A stretch of DNA of 61,799 nucleotides from an uncultured Lachnospiraceae bacterium (GCA_910578715.1 CAJTRL010000018.1:1-61799), one strand, 5' to 3'; shown: positions 50,653 through 58,873, counted from the stretch's first letter. Notes: a model not told the origin generated them from the sequence alone. Made by a program: numbers and translations.

Positions 50653-50729
50653 TTCTAAATCATACTCCTTCCTACTACCTGTTCCTTCGGGCCCGGCGCA
50701 CCTGTCGGAAAGCAATTTTCAAACACACA

Positions 50730-51287
50730 CTAAAATAATACGGAAATATTCCGATAGGCATGAATCGCCGCCTTGCAGTCCGCATACTGTTTTCCGCTGA
50801 TATGCAGTCTGCTCCTGATTTCATCCGGCGAAAAACCGTCCATTTTCAGGCGCAGCACCTCTTTCTGCAGACCGGAAAGCCGGTCAAGATACAACCGTAT
50901 TCTGCCGCTGTACTTTTCCGTGCCCTTTTCCAGAACTTCTTTCTCCATATCAAAAGGACCGACAAGCATATCGCCAAACGTCGTCTCCTCATCCTCCCCG
51001 ACAGGCATATCGAGCGATACGTTCATCTTTTCCGCCCGCCGCTTTTCCCGGTTTCTTTTCGTTATTTCCGTCTTCATCCGGTTGGATAAACAGGAATAGA
51101 GAAAACTCTCAAAAGACCGCTTTTCATCATACTTTCTCAGGACGTCCACAAAGACCTCGTTCGCCAGCGAATAAAAATCGTCCCTGTCCTTGTCCGCAAG
51201 TCCCCCAAACCGGGCCAGTATTCCATCGACCATTCTGTGAAGCCTTCCCGCATTATCCGCGTAATACCTGTTTAAAATCTGTTCCAT
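50730..51287 (-). CDS. Small RNA polymerase sigma factor under SOS-type control
   Basis: A 185-residue sigma-70 family protein with region 2 (DDFYSLANEVFVDVLRKYDEK, SFESFLYSCLSNRMKTEI) and region 4 (LSGLQKEVLRLKMDGFSPDEIRSRLHISGKQ) and little else. Size resembles ECF and group 5 (TcdR/UviA-type) factors; UviA of Clostridium perfringens is a known UV-inducible member. The promoter at 51326-51354 is flanked by two SOS boxes. It is divergent from the RNA polymerase-like gene cassette, which it probably activates. GGGGAAGGG precedes the ATG. Confidence 0.8.
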   Translation of the reverse strand: MEQILNRYYADNAGRLHRMVDGILARFGGLADKDRDDFYSLANEVFVDVLRKYDEKRSFESFLYSCLSNRMKTEITKRNREKRRAEKMNVSLDMPVGEDEETTFGDMLVGPFDMEKEVLEKGTEKYSGRIRLYLDRLSGLQKEVLRLKMDGFSPDEIRSRLHISGKQYADCKAAIHAYRNISVLF

Positions 51288-51325
51288 TTCTATACCCTTC
51301 CCCTCTGGTGTTTCCTTTTGTAACT

Positions 51326-51377
51326 AGTATAGAACGTACGTTTGTTTTTGTCAATACCAATTCCGAACGTGCGTTCT
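51326..51377 (-). promoter_or_regulatory. SOS-controlled promoter with two LexA boxes
   Basis: Minus strand: -35 TTGACA (51349-51354), exact 17-base spacer, -10 TATACT (51326-51331). Box 1, CAAACGTACGTTCT (51331-51344), overlaps the -10. Box 2, AGAACGCACGTTCG (51364-51377), lies just upstream of the -35. Both match the Gram-positive LexA consensus CGAAC-N4-GTTCG except at one end position. Confidence 0.8.
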
Positions 51378-51384
51378 GATTTTT

Positions 51385-51445
51385 GTAAATGTCATTTTTA
51401 GCGGAGCGGGAGCGTGCCTCCAAAGAGAACATGCACGCCCCTCCG
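51385..51445 (+). repeat. Fragment of the giant hairpin family (copy C)
   Basis: CATTTTTAGCGGAGCGGGAG followed by CGTGCCTCCAAAGAGAAC matches the inner arm of copies A and B. The flanking inverted arms are not complete, so this is a partial or diverged copy, located in the divergent promoter region. Confidence 0.6.
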
Positions 51446-51560
51446 CTTTCCGGGTTATGACCCTTTCCCTTTTTGCAACTTTTCCCATCACTAAAAGAGA
51501 AATAATAATTACCACCCTGTCCCACCGGATGGCATCATCAAAAGGAGGCGTTTTATCACA

Positions 51561-51815
51561 ATGACAGAAACATTTTTTTACCCGGAATTATGCCGGGACA
51601 GCATTTACCGGACCGGATTTAATCCGGCGGACCACTCTACCTTTGGCGGCAAACTGTATTTCAGCGACTTTGGCCGCCGGACCACGATGCGCGAAATGGC
51701 GGAGAAAATCATGGCAGACCGGAATTTCGACGAACAATGCCGTAAAAATCTGCTGGAAAAGCAGCGTAGAAATTACATAGAAGCAGACAAAAAAGGAGGC
51801 ATGACTATCCAATGA
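51561..51815 (+). CDS. Small protein at the head of the phage-like cassette
   Basis: An 84-residue protein, not recognised (MTETFFYPELCRDS, FGGKLYFSDFGRRTTMREMAEKIM, basic helix EKQRRNYIEADKK). AAAGGAGG precedes the ATG. Its stop overlaps the start of the RNA polymerase-like gene (ATGA), so the two are translationally coupled and it may be a small partner of that enzyme. Confidence 0.7.
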   Translation: MTETFFYPELCRDSIYRTGFNPADHSTFGGKLYFSDFGRRTTMREMAEKIMADRNFDEQCRKNLLEKQRRNYIEADKKGGMTIQ

Positions 51816-54613
51816 ACGGCACACAGTATACCCTAATCAAACTTCCCCTCCGGGAACTGACAGAGCACAACTATGACGTTCGTCCCGACAGGGAAACGGA
51901 AATCCGAAACGGCTACCTGATTGCACAGGGCAGTTCCCTTCTTTTCGACCAGATAGAAAGACTGCGTGGATATCCGTCTTTCCATATAGAAGAAATGATT
52001 CTTGTTTCCGCCGTGAAAAATCCCCGACAGGAAAAAGAGTTGCGGCACTTACTGAAAAACGGATTCCGCTATAACGGCATTCACTATTCCCGGTTCGGGA
52101 AATCCGCTTCGCAGGGCAAGGCGGGCATCACCGCTTTTGTATGCGACAGTATCTTCGAAGAACTGTACCGCATTACGCAGATGGACATCCCGGTAAAAGA
52201 ATGCGTCATCTCCAAATATGAAGCGCAGCGATGCCTGGTATTCAGCTCCTGTACGCTCATCTACGATTATATGCCGAATATCGTCATCATCGGAGAATAT
52301 GAAAAAACACTGCATCATCGGCTTATCAAATATGTGGCGGAACGAAAAAAGGAGTTTACCGACAAGGAAACGGGCGAACAAAAACAATATACCGCAAAGG
52401 AAATCGAAGAAGGGTACAAAGACCTGAAACTCTCCCCTTTCGACGGGTGCGGCTGCCATGAACAGGAATTTATGGAAAACGTCAGCGCACAGCTGAATCT
52501 CGACTATAACGCGGTCGGCACGCAGGTCCGTCTGCCTTTTATCAAAGGGTATTCCGTCTATGTTCCCTTCCGCCGGATATTAAAAGAATGGGGATATAGT
52601 GCGGTTACCGATGTTTACGGCAACAGCCATCCGGTCGATACCATCGACTGTATCTGGAATACCTCCATGTTCAAAGGGCATGAAATTTTTCTGGAAAAAT
52701 ACGGTAACAACGCCTGGAACGAATACATGCGCACGCTGAAAAAATATGCGTTCAAACTGGGTATCAGCAAATACAGCCACCATGTCCGGTATCTCAACAA
52801 ATATACCCGCATGAATTTTCAGTATCTGCAGTGCCTCGATTTGTGGAATCCGAAATACATCGCCCACTATGAGCAAAAAGGCGCTGACGGCTACGACATT
52901 CTGGATGAGGGCAATGACGGAAAAATCATCGGACTTGCGAAATATACCACTTCCCTGTACGAAAAAATCATCCGGGGAGACAAATTTTATACCCTGAAAT
53001 TTCTCGGCGCCACGGATGCCGACGGCAGAGAACCGGAAAGCAGATATCTGGAAGCCGTGCTCATCAACGATGCCTTGCTCAAAGACCCGGCTGTAAAACA
53101 GTTTTTATATCGGAAACTGCAGAAATCCATCGACGATGCCAAAGTCGGGAAAATCTACTGCTCCGGCTTCTACCATACCGGCGTCGGGGACATGCTCGGT
53201 TATCTGCAGTATGCGGCCGGCATGGAGCCCATAGGGTGTTTAAAAGAAGGGGAAGTATACAGCGCCAACTTCGAATGCGGCGATATTGCATCCTTCCGCT
53301 CTCCTTTAATCGACCCTTCCGAAGTCAACCGGATTAAAAATACGTCGAACGCCCTGTTACGGCAGTGGTTTGCGCATTTCAAAGACCAGGACATCGTCAT
53401 GTATAACATGCACGACGTCTCCGCCCCGCAACAGGGCGGCGCGGATTTTGACGGCGACATCTTTTTCCTATGTGATGAGCCGCTTGTTGCCGCTTCCAAA
53501 ATCGACAAGCATATCATCCTCGATATCGAAGACAAAGTAACCGCCAGAGCCAGACCCTATACCGCCGAAAACCTTGTCGAATACGAAGTCATGACAAGGG
53601 ATTCCCGGATTGGCGAAATTACCAATGCCGCAACGAGCATCGAAAACAAATACACCACCGACCCGGATATCCGGAAGCGATACGACGATTACGCATCGCT
53701 GCTGCGCATTTTTCAGGGAAAAGAAATCGACTTTCTGAAAACCGGATTCCGCTGGCATATGAACAACGGACTGCGAAAACATTTGGACAGACTGCCCTAT
53801 TTTCTCCTTTTTCATTATCCGGCCAAAAGAAAAGCCTATCAGTCTGTCCTGGAAAAGAACAAACGCGCACAAAGCGAAGCTGACAAAGCGCCCCTGAACG
53901 CTTACCGCTCGCCCTCGCCCATGAACGAACTGTGCGACTATATCTGTGCATGGGAGAAAAAACAGATTCTCTGGAACCACGATATCGGTAACCTGTCCGA
54001 GATACGGGAGCTGGTCGTTGACACCGCCCTTCCTTTGTCGGACAAAAACATCGGCAGAATATGCCGGAAATACATCAACCAGTACGCCGCCGGGCTGAAA
54101 CAGCACATCGCCCTCCGCGGAGAAAAGTTCGATGCGTCGGACGAAAAATGCTATCGCGAAGAAATGACCGCTTATTATAGGAAGAAGCTGCTCGAAGAGC
54201 TTCAAAACGCTCCCGCCGCTCCGTCAGGAAGCCCGGACGCAATACGAGCGGGCAAAGCACAGGCAGACGATACGCGCGCGACCGAAACACAGGCAGACGA
54301 TACGCGCACGAACGAAACACAGGCAGACGATACGCACACGAACGAAACACAGGCAAACGATACGCGAATGGACGAACGCCTCGCCGCGAACTACGTCATC
54401 AGCGTTTCCTATGCCTCCGTCTCCATCAGCAAATCCTTCGCCTGGTCCGCTTTCGGAGACTATATCATTGAAAACCTGAGAAAACACACGAATGCGGAAG
54501 AAACCTTTTCCATTCAGGAAGTTTCCTCCCGGACGGAAGGCGCTTATGAATATCTCGGAAAATATTATCAGTTCAATACACCCAAAGGAAGTGATACCTA
54601 TCGGCACAAATGA
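51812..54613 (+). CDS. Single-subunit RNA polymerase-like protein (DFDGD double-psi barrel family)
   Basis: A 933-residue protein. Residues 541-553 read QGGADFDGDIFFL, with the DxDGD metal-binding triad (D545, D547, D549) shared by the beta-prime subunit of RNA polymerase, eukaryotic RNA-dependent RNA polymerases and phage enzymes such as YonO. The N-terminal 500 residues and the helical region after the motif (ATSIENKYTTDP, LRIFQGKEIDFLKTGF) are compatible with that superfamily but I cannot align them by eye. Residues about 812-850 are a Thr/Asp/Glu-rich repeat linker. It probably transcribes the cassette. The template (DNA or RNA) is unknown. Confidence 0.75.
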   Translation: MNGTQYTLIKLPLRELTEHNYDVRPDRETEIRNGYLIAQGSSLLFDQIERLRGYPSFHIEEMILVSAVKNPRQEKELRHLLKNGFRYNGIHYSRFGKSASQGKAGITAFVCDSIFEELYRITQMDIPVKECVISKYEAQRCLVFSSCTLIYDYMPNIVIIGEYEKTLHHRLIKYVAERKKEFTDKETGEQKQYTAKEIEEGYKDLKLSPFDGCGCHEQEFMENVSAQLNLDYNAVGTQVRLPFIKGYSVYVPFRRILKEWGYSAVTDVYGNSHPVDTIDCIWNTSMFKGHEIFLEKYGNNAWNEYMRTLKKYAFKLGISKYSHHVRYLNKYTRMNFQYLQCLDLWNPKYIAHYEQKGADGYDILDEGNDGKIIGLAKYTTSLYEKIIRGDKFYTLKFLGATDADGREPESRYLEAVLINDALLKDPAVKQFLYRKLQKSIDDAKVGKIYCSGFYHTGVGDMLGYLQYAAGMEPIGCLKEGEVYSANFECGDIASFRSPLIDPSEVNRIKNTSNALLRQWFAHFKDQDIVMYNMHDVSAPQQGGADFDGDIFFLCDEPLVAASKIDKHIILDIEDKVTARARPYTAENLVEYEVMTRDSRIGEITNAATSIENKYTTDPDIRKRYDDYASLLRIFQGKEIDFLKTGFRWHMNNGLRKHLDRLPYFLLFHYPAKRKAYQSVLEKNKRAQSEADKAPLNAYRSPSPMNELCDYICAWEKKQILWNHDIGNLSEIRELVVDTALPLSDKNIGRICRKYINQYAAGLKQHIALRGEKFDASDEKCYREEMTAYYRKKLLEELQNAPAAPSGSPDAIRAGKAQADDTRATETQADDTRTNETQADDTHTNETQANDTRMDERLAANYVISVSYASVSISKSFAWSAFGDYIIENLRKHTNAEETFSIQEVSSRTEGAYEYLGKYYQFNTPKGSDTYRHK
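54249..54368 (+). repeat. 30-bp coding repeats in the RNA polymerase-like protein
   Basis: Four units of ACACAGGCAGACGATACGCG-type sequence encode TQADDTRTNE-like decapeptides, a flexible acidic linker before the last 80 residues. Confidence 0.8.
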
Positions 54614-55460
54614 AACAGCCTTTTTATATGAAATCATGGAGGACTATAAAGCCGCCGGCACACAGGAAGAAAAAGACGACATTTTCGGCGCATTCTGCGC
54701 CTCTGTCTGGTCTTCCGCCAACAAAAGAAGAATCTACAATAAATCCATCCGGTTCCGCGTGCCGGACAACCTTCTGCAGACCCCGGCGGGACAGGTATTC
54801 GCCGCCTGGTCCGAAGTCGGATACAAACGCCATAAATCCAGGACAAAAGAGGACGACTGGCCTTCCATTCTCCGGCAGAAAATCAATAACCTCTATACCA
54901 GATACTTTGATAAGGACGTGATTTTGGACCGGGAATATATGGACTTATTAAAAACCCCGAAACGACTGTATTATGAATGGATTTCCGGCGCCGCCACGGA
55001 CGCCGGAACCGTCTCCGAATTAATCGAAGAGGCAATGAATCAGGCCGAAAAAGTGAAATCCCGGCTTCAAAAGGAAAAAATGTTCCTCCCCTGGAACGAC
55101 TACAAAAAAATCGTCGAAGGCTTTCTACGGACAGGCTTCGAAAACTGCCGTCTCATCGGAGAATATGAAGATACATCAGGCTTTATGAGCAGTTTCGATT
55201 TTTTCACGGAAGACCACTTCTATACGGCCTATCTGTGCCGGACGCTGGAAAACCGTTTCCGCAACTACCAGAAAGCATGCTATCACGTCAGACGCGGACA
55301 CGGAAACCGCTATTGCCGCTGCATACGGTGCGGCGCCCTGGTGGAGAAAACCAATAACCGGGTAAAATACTGCAAAGACTGCTACCGCCAAATCAACCGG
55401 GAAAACGCCGCCCTGCGCATGAAAAGATTCAGGAGCAGAAACGCCGCCCGGACTCCCTGA
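54546..55460 (+). CDS. Zinc-ribbon protein overlapping the polymerase gene
   Basis: A 304-residue protein of unknown family. The first 260 residues are mostly helical and basic. The C-terminus has a four-Cys zinc ribbon (CRCIRCGALVEKTNNRVKYCKDC) and an Arg-rich tail, suggesting nucleic acid binding. ATG 54546 has GGAAGG five bases upstream; the first 68 bases overlap the end of the polymerase-like gene in another frame. A transcription or replication accessory role is possible. Confidence 0.65.
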   Translation: MNISENIISSIHPKEVIPIGTNETAFLYEIMEDYKAAGTQEEKDDIFGAFCASVWSSANKRRIYNKSIRFRVPDNLLQTPAGQVFAAWSEVGYKRHKSRTKEDDWPSILRQKINNLYTRYFDKDVILDREYMDLLKTPKRLYYEWISGAATDAGTVSELIEEAMNQAEKVKSRLQKEKMFLPWNDYKKIVEGFLRTGFENCRLIGEYEDTSGFMSSFDFFTEDHFYTAYLCRTLENRFRNYQKACYHVRRGHGNRYCRCIRCGALVEKTNNRVKYCKDCYRQINRENAALRMKRFRSRNAARTP

Positions 55461-55642
55461 ACGGAAATCGTCCCAAGAAGCGTTACTTTCCGGAAGCCGT
55501 CCCAGACGGTGTTACTTTTTAGGAAAAACAGGTTTTTCCCCATAAAGAAAGGCTTTCCGGCGCGTTTTCCGGTGTTATATATCAGAAGTGGAAAGAACCG
55601 CTGCACTCGGGGCAGACGCAGGAACAGGCAGGTGAACACATC
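55461..55642 (+). promoter_or_regulatory. Gap with repeated CGTCCCA...GTTACTTT motif
   Basis: Two direct repeats CGTCCCA-N7-GTTACTTT lie about 33 bases apart (near 55468 and 55501). TTTTCCGGTGTTATATA (55565-55581) resembles CTTTCCGGGTTATGA (51446-51460) ahead of the first cassette gene. Possible promoter elements for the cassette's own sigma factor or polymerase; untested. Confidence 0.35.
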
Positions 55643-56401
55643 ATGAAACTTTGTGACAAATTCGATGATTTAAAAATTTACGGCGGCGAAAGCTATCATT
55701 TAAACGACAGACTGTCCATCCGCCAGCCGACTCTCGACGATATCAGGCAATACGGCGAAAACAGGTATTTCAATATGATACATACGCTGTGCGCCGTCGG
55801 CGCTGATTTAAAATGGCAGCTGCACGATATCGGAATCGACTACACCAGAATTTCCGATTTTGAACTCTTCTATTCCATTCTGGCCGTCAGATACACCAGA
55901 GACGATACCCGGATTCTGTTCGGCGATTCTCTGGATTTTTCCCGGATGGAACTCCTTTTTCATAAGGAGCTTCAGGAATACGTCATGGTACAGCGCTTTG
56001 AAGACGAGGAACCCTTACAGATAGATAAATACCTGTACGCTTCCATCGTCGGCATACTGCGCCAGATGCACCGTTTAAAACGCAATGACGAGCTTCCGGG
56101 CAATGAAATGACCCGCCAGATTCTAATTGAGGACGCACGGGACGAATACGAGGCGAACAAAGACAAGGCCGCCAGGTCATGCCTTATGCCGCTCATATCC
56201 ACAATGGTGAACTCGGAAGGCTTCAAGCGGGACGATACGAGCGTTTTTCAGATGAAAATACGCGCCTTTATGGACAGCGTTGCCCGTATCAGCAAAATCA
56301 AAAATGCCGAACTGCTTTTGCAGAGCGGCTATTCCGGTTTTGGCGTAAATCTGTCCAAAATCGACAAAGATGTTTTAAATTATATGGGCGAGCTCGATTA
56401 A
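55643..56401 (+). CDS. Phage-like protein, possible tail assembly/structural accessory
   Basis: A 252-residue soluble protein. The N-terminal motif LSIRQPTLDDIRQYGENRYFNMI recalls the IRQPT-I-DI-GE segment of tail-associated chaperone-like proteins in large Firmicute phages. The rest is helical and unrecognised. It is encoded just upstream of the virion-like protein, where such chaperones often lie. The call is tentative. Confidence 0.45.
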   Translation: MKLCDKFDDLKIYGGESYHLNDRLSIRQPTLDDIRQYGENRYFNMIHTLCAVGADLKWQLHDIGIDYTRISDFELFYSILAVRYTRDDTRILFGDSLDFSRMELLFHKELQEYVMVQRFEDEEPLQIDKYLYASIVGILRQMHRLKRNDELPGNEMTRQILIEDARDEYEANKDKAARSCLMPLISTMVNSEGFKRDDTSVFQMKIRAFMDSVARISKIKNAELLLQSGYSGFGVNLSKIDKDVLNYMGELD

Positions 56402-56441
56402 ATGCGGGCCCCCGATTTTAATCAAAAGGAGGATATACAAT

Positions 56442-57215
56442 ATGAATGTAAACGAACTGATTCTCGACAAGGTGCGCAGCCTTATTTTTACCGACCTTTC
56501 CGACGGCTCCGTCATCGGGCGGCTCACCAAGCTGGAAGAGCCCAGCCTGCAGACCGCGGCGGAAGGCGAAGACATCACGGATGCACAGGGTGCGCTGATT
56601 ACCAAGCTGTTCCGGGCAAAGACCGGCAAATTCACCGCAAACAACTCTCTGTTCAGCGTAGACCTGCTCGCACTGCAGTACGGCGCCGACAAGGAACTTG
56701 CCAGCGAATCCGACAAAATCATCGTTCCTATCGAGGAAATCCTGACCGTCGAAAACGGCAAGGTTACACTCTCCCACATGCCGGCCGGGGAAATCAAACA
56801 CATCTACAAACTGGAAAACGGCCAGCTCGCCACAAAATATACGCTCGGCGCTGCTGCCAGCGCTTCGGAATTTGCCGTTTCCGACCAGGAAATCACCGTT
56901 CCCACGGACGTAACGGGCAAAATCTATGTGGAATATGAGTACGAATCCGCAAACGCGGTCCGCGTCAGAAACAGCGCGGATAAATTCCCGGAAACGGTCG
57001 GCGTCAAGATTTTCGCCATTTTCAGAGATATGTGCAATGAAAACATCAAATACGCCGGAACCATCGTTGCCAAAAGAGGCAAAATCGATTCGTCCGCAAT
57101 CGAAACAGCCCTTACCGGAACCGGAAAACACAGTTTCAGCATCGACTTCATGAAAGACTACTGCGACGACTCCATGGAAGGCACAGACCTGTTCAGCGTT
57201 ATCGTAGCCGAATAA
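56442..57215 (+). CDS. Putative phage structural protein
   Basis: A 257-residue protein rich in beta-structure. The arrangement (LRSLIF..., TKLEEPSLQTAAEGEDITDAQGALITKLFRAKTGKFTANNSLFSVDLLALQYG, then an Ig-like strand series KIYVEYEYES, ending KIFAIFRDMC...SIDFMKDYCD) is typical of major tail tube or related virion proteins. It has a strong AAAGGAGG site and its own terminator (57231-57256), as expected for a highly expressed structural gene. Exact class not established. Confidence 0.5.
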   Translation: MNVNELILDKVRSLIFTDLSDGSVIGRLTKLEEPSLQTAAEGEDITDAQGALITKLFRAKTGKFTANNSLFSVDLLALQYGADKELASESDKIIVPIEEILTVENGKVTLSHMPAGEIKHIYKLENGQLATKYTLGAAASASEFAVSDQEITVPTDVTGKIYVEYEYESANAVRVRNSADKFPETVGVKIFAIFRDMCNENIKYAGTIVAKRGKIDSSAIETALTGTGKHSFSIDFMKDYCDDSMEGTDLFSVIVAE

Positions 57216-57230
57216 TTTCATCAAACCCAT

Positions 57231-57256
57231 GAGCGGCGCTTCCCGCGCCGCTCTTA
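57231..57256 (+). terminator. Intrinsic terminator after the structural protein gene
   Basis: A 9-bp GC-rich stem GAGCGGCGC/GCGCCGCTC with a five-base loop, followed by TTAT. Confidence 0.75.
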
Positions 57257-57337
57257 TCAATTTGACGCCTGTGCGTTTTCCGCGCGAAATACAAGTTGAG
57301 AGAAAGGCAGCAATCTGCTCTGACATGGAGGATTAAC

Positions 57338-57667
57338 ATGAATAACAGTAAAAAAATAAATCACTGGTGCGTTCTGTGCGGAGCCGGATATCACAGCTGT
57401 GACAAATGCGATAGCCAGAGTACGTTCACACCCTGGCGGACGCTGACGGACACCCTCGAACACTTCAAAATTTTTATGATATTAAAAGATTACAATAACC
57501 GGAAAATCGACCGGGAAAGCGCCAGAGAGCTGTTGTCCGCCTTCGACTTATCCAGATGGAAAACCTATCAATCCGGCGCCAGAAGCGTTCTTGCGGATAT
57601 CTGGCAAGACGACTGCCAAAGCGCTCCGGCTGATTTCTGTCATGACAACAGGGAGGAATGCCTATGA
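57338..57667 (+). CDS. Small zinc-finger protein
   Basis: A 109-residue protein with an N-terminal CVLCGAGYHSCDKC zinc knuckle followed by helices (LEHFKIFMILKDYNNRKID, ESARELLSAFDLSRWKTY). Not recognised. ATG 57338 follows TGGAGG. Its stop overlaps the cysteine desulfurase start (ATGA). Confidence 0.7.
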   Translation: MNNSKKINHWCVLCGAGYHSCDKCDSQSTFTPWRTLTDTLEHFKIFMILKDYNNRKIDRESARELLSAFDLSRWKTYQSGARSVLADIWQDDCQSAPADFCHDNREECL

Positions 57668-58800
57668 AATCCATATACCTTGACAATGCAGCGACAACCC
57701 CTCTTTCCGATTCCATGAAACGCTATCTGGTTTCCCTGTTGTCAGTGTACGGCAATCCCTCTTCCCTCCACTCCGTCGGAGAAAAGGCCGACGGACTTAT
57801 CACACAGGCAAGAGAGGCTGTAGCCGGATTCCTGAATGCCGCCCCCGAAGACATCTTTTTCACCTGCAGCGGCTCCGCCAGCAATGCGCTGGCCGTCAGA
57901 GGCCTCGTCCCCGGTAATGCACCGGATGAGCGGTACGAGGTCTTTTATTCCCCGACGGCCCATAAATCCATGTTACGGGCCTGTGATTCTTGCCGCTCCC
58001 ATACGCCGCTCAAAGTAAATTCCGCCGGAGAAATCAGCCTCTCTTATCTGGACGACATTCTTCGGAAACACAGCCGCCTGTGCCCGCTTGTCTGTATCGA
58101 AGCCGCCAGCTCGGAAACAGGCACCATTCAGGACGTGATGGGAATCGGCTCCGTCGTCCGAAAGCACAACGGCCTCCTGCTTGTCGATGCCACCGGATAT
58201 CTCCCTTCCTACCGCATCGACTTAGGCCGCTGGCGCTCCTGTGTGGACATGCTGACCTTCAGCGGCCATAAACTCCACGCCCTGAAAGGAGTCGGCGTCC
58301 TGTGGAAACGCCCGGAAATCAGACTCGCTCCCCTGATTTACGGGACACAGGAACAGGGGCTTTTCGGCGGCACGGAAAATACGCTCGCCATCGCTTCCCT
58401 CGGCAAGGCAGTCAGGGATTATGACTATGCTTCCATTTCTCCTTATAACAGAGATTATGTATATGATTACATCGTCCGCCGCATACCGGACTGCGCCCTC
58501 ATCGGCGCCCCGACAGCCTCCGGACACAGGCTCCCCCATCACCTGTACCTGTGCTTCCGGGGCGTCGAAGGCGAATCTCTGATGCACCTTCTCGACCTCT
58601 ATGGGATTCAGATATCCACCGGCTCCGCCTGTAACCAGAAAAGCCCCTCCGCTTCCGACGCCCTGTACGCCATCGGCATGGAGCCCCAGAACATGCACAG
58701 CTGCGTGCGGCTGACCTTTTCCGGCCGGGAGACAAAAGAAGAACTGGATTATGTGTGCGCAAAGCTGGAACAATGCGCCGCCTCTCTGCGAACAAACTGA
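57664..58800 (+). CDS. Cysteine desulfurase (NifS/IscS class)
   Basis: A 378-residue PLP enzyme with the class V aminotransferase fold. It has YLDNAATTPLS, the His of TAHKS (H100), PLP lysine K203 in TFSGHKLHALKG, catalytic Cys323 in STGSACNQKS, and the C-terminal RLTFSG. Some positions deviate from housekeeping IscS: EAASSETG instead of the usual NNE-x-G, and LLVDATGYL instead of HVDAVQ. No IscU, SufU, ThiI or MnmA gene is adjacent, so the sulfur acceptor is unknown. Its place in a phage-like cassette is unusual. Confidence 0.85.
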   Translation: MKSIYLDNAATTPLSDSMKRYLVSLLSVYGNPSSLHSVGEKADGLITQAREAVAGFLNAAPEDIFFTCSGSASNALAVRGLVPGNAPDERYEVFYSPTAHKSMLRACDSCRSHTPLKVNSAGEISLSYLDDILRKHSRLCPLVCIEAASSETGTIQDVMGIGSVVRKHNGLLLVDATGYLPSYRIDLGRWRSCVDMLTFSGHKLHALKGVGVLWKRPEIRLAPLIYGTQEQGLFGGTENTLAIASLGKAVRDYDYASISPYNRDYVYDYIVRRIPDCALIGAPTASGHRLPHHLYLCFRGVEGESLMHLLDLYGIQISTGSACNQKSPSASDALYAIGMEPQNMHSCVRLTFSGRETKEELDYVCAKLEQCAASLRTN

Positions 58801-58819
58801 AACACTAAAACCACCCCGC

Positions 58820-58848
58820 AAAAGGTCTGCCCGGACAGACCTTTTATC
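58820..58848 (+). terminator. Intrinsic terminator after the cysteine desulfurase gene
   Basis: A perfect 10-bp stem AAAAGGTCTG/CAGACCTTTT with a six-base loop. Confidence 0.8.
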
Positions 58849-58873
58849 ACCCAAATAAGAACGGAGGTCCGCT

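Noticed and set aside
49261..58800. Phosphorothioate (Dnd/Ssp) modification system suggested by a cysteine desulfurase plus a ParB-like protein
   Set aside because: No DndC/SspD-type ATP pyrophosphatase, DndD or DndE gene is present, and the desulfurase lies among phage-type genes.
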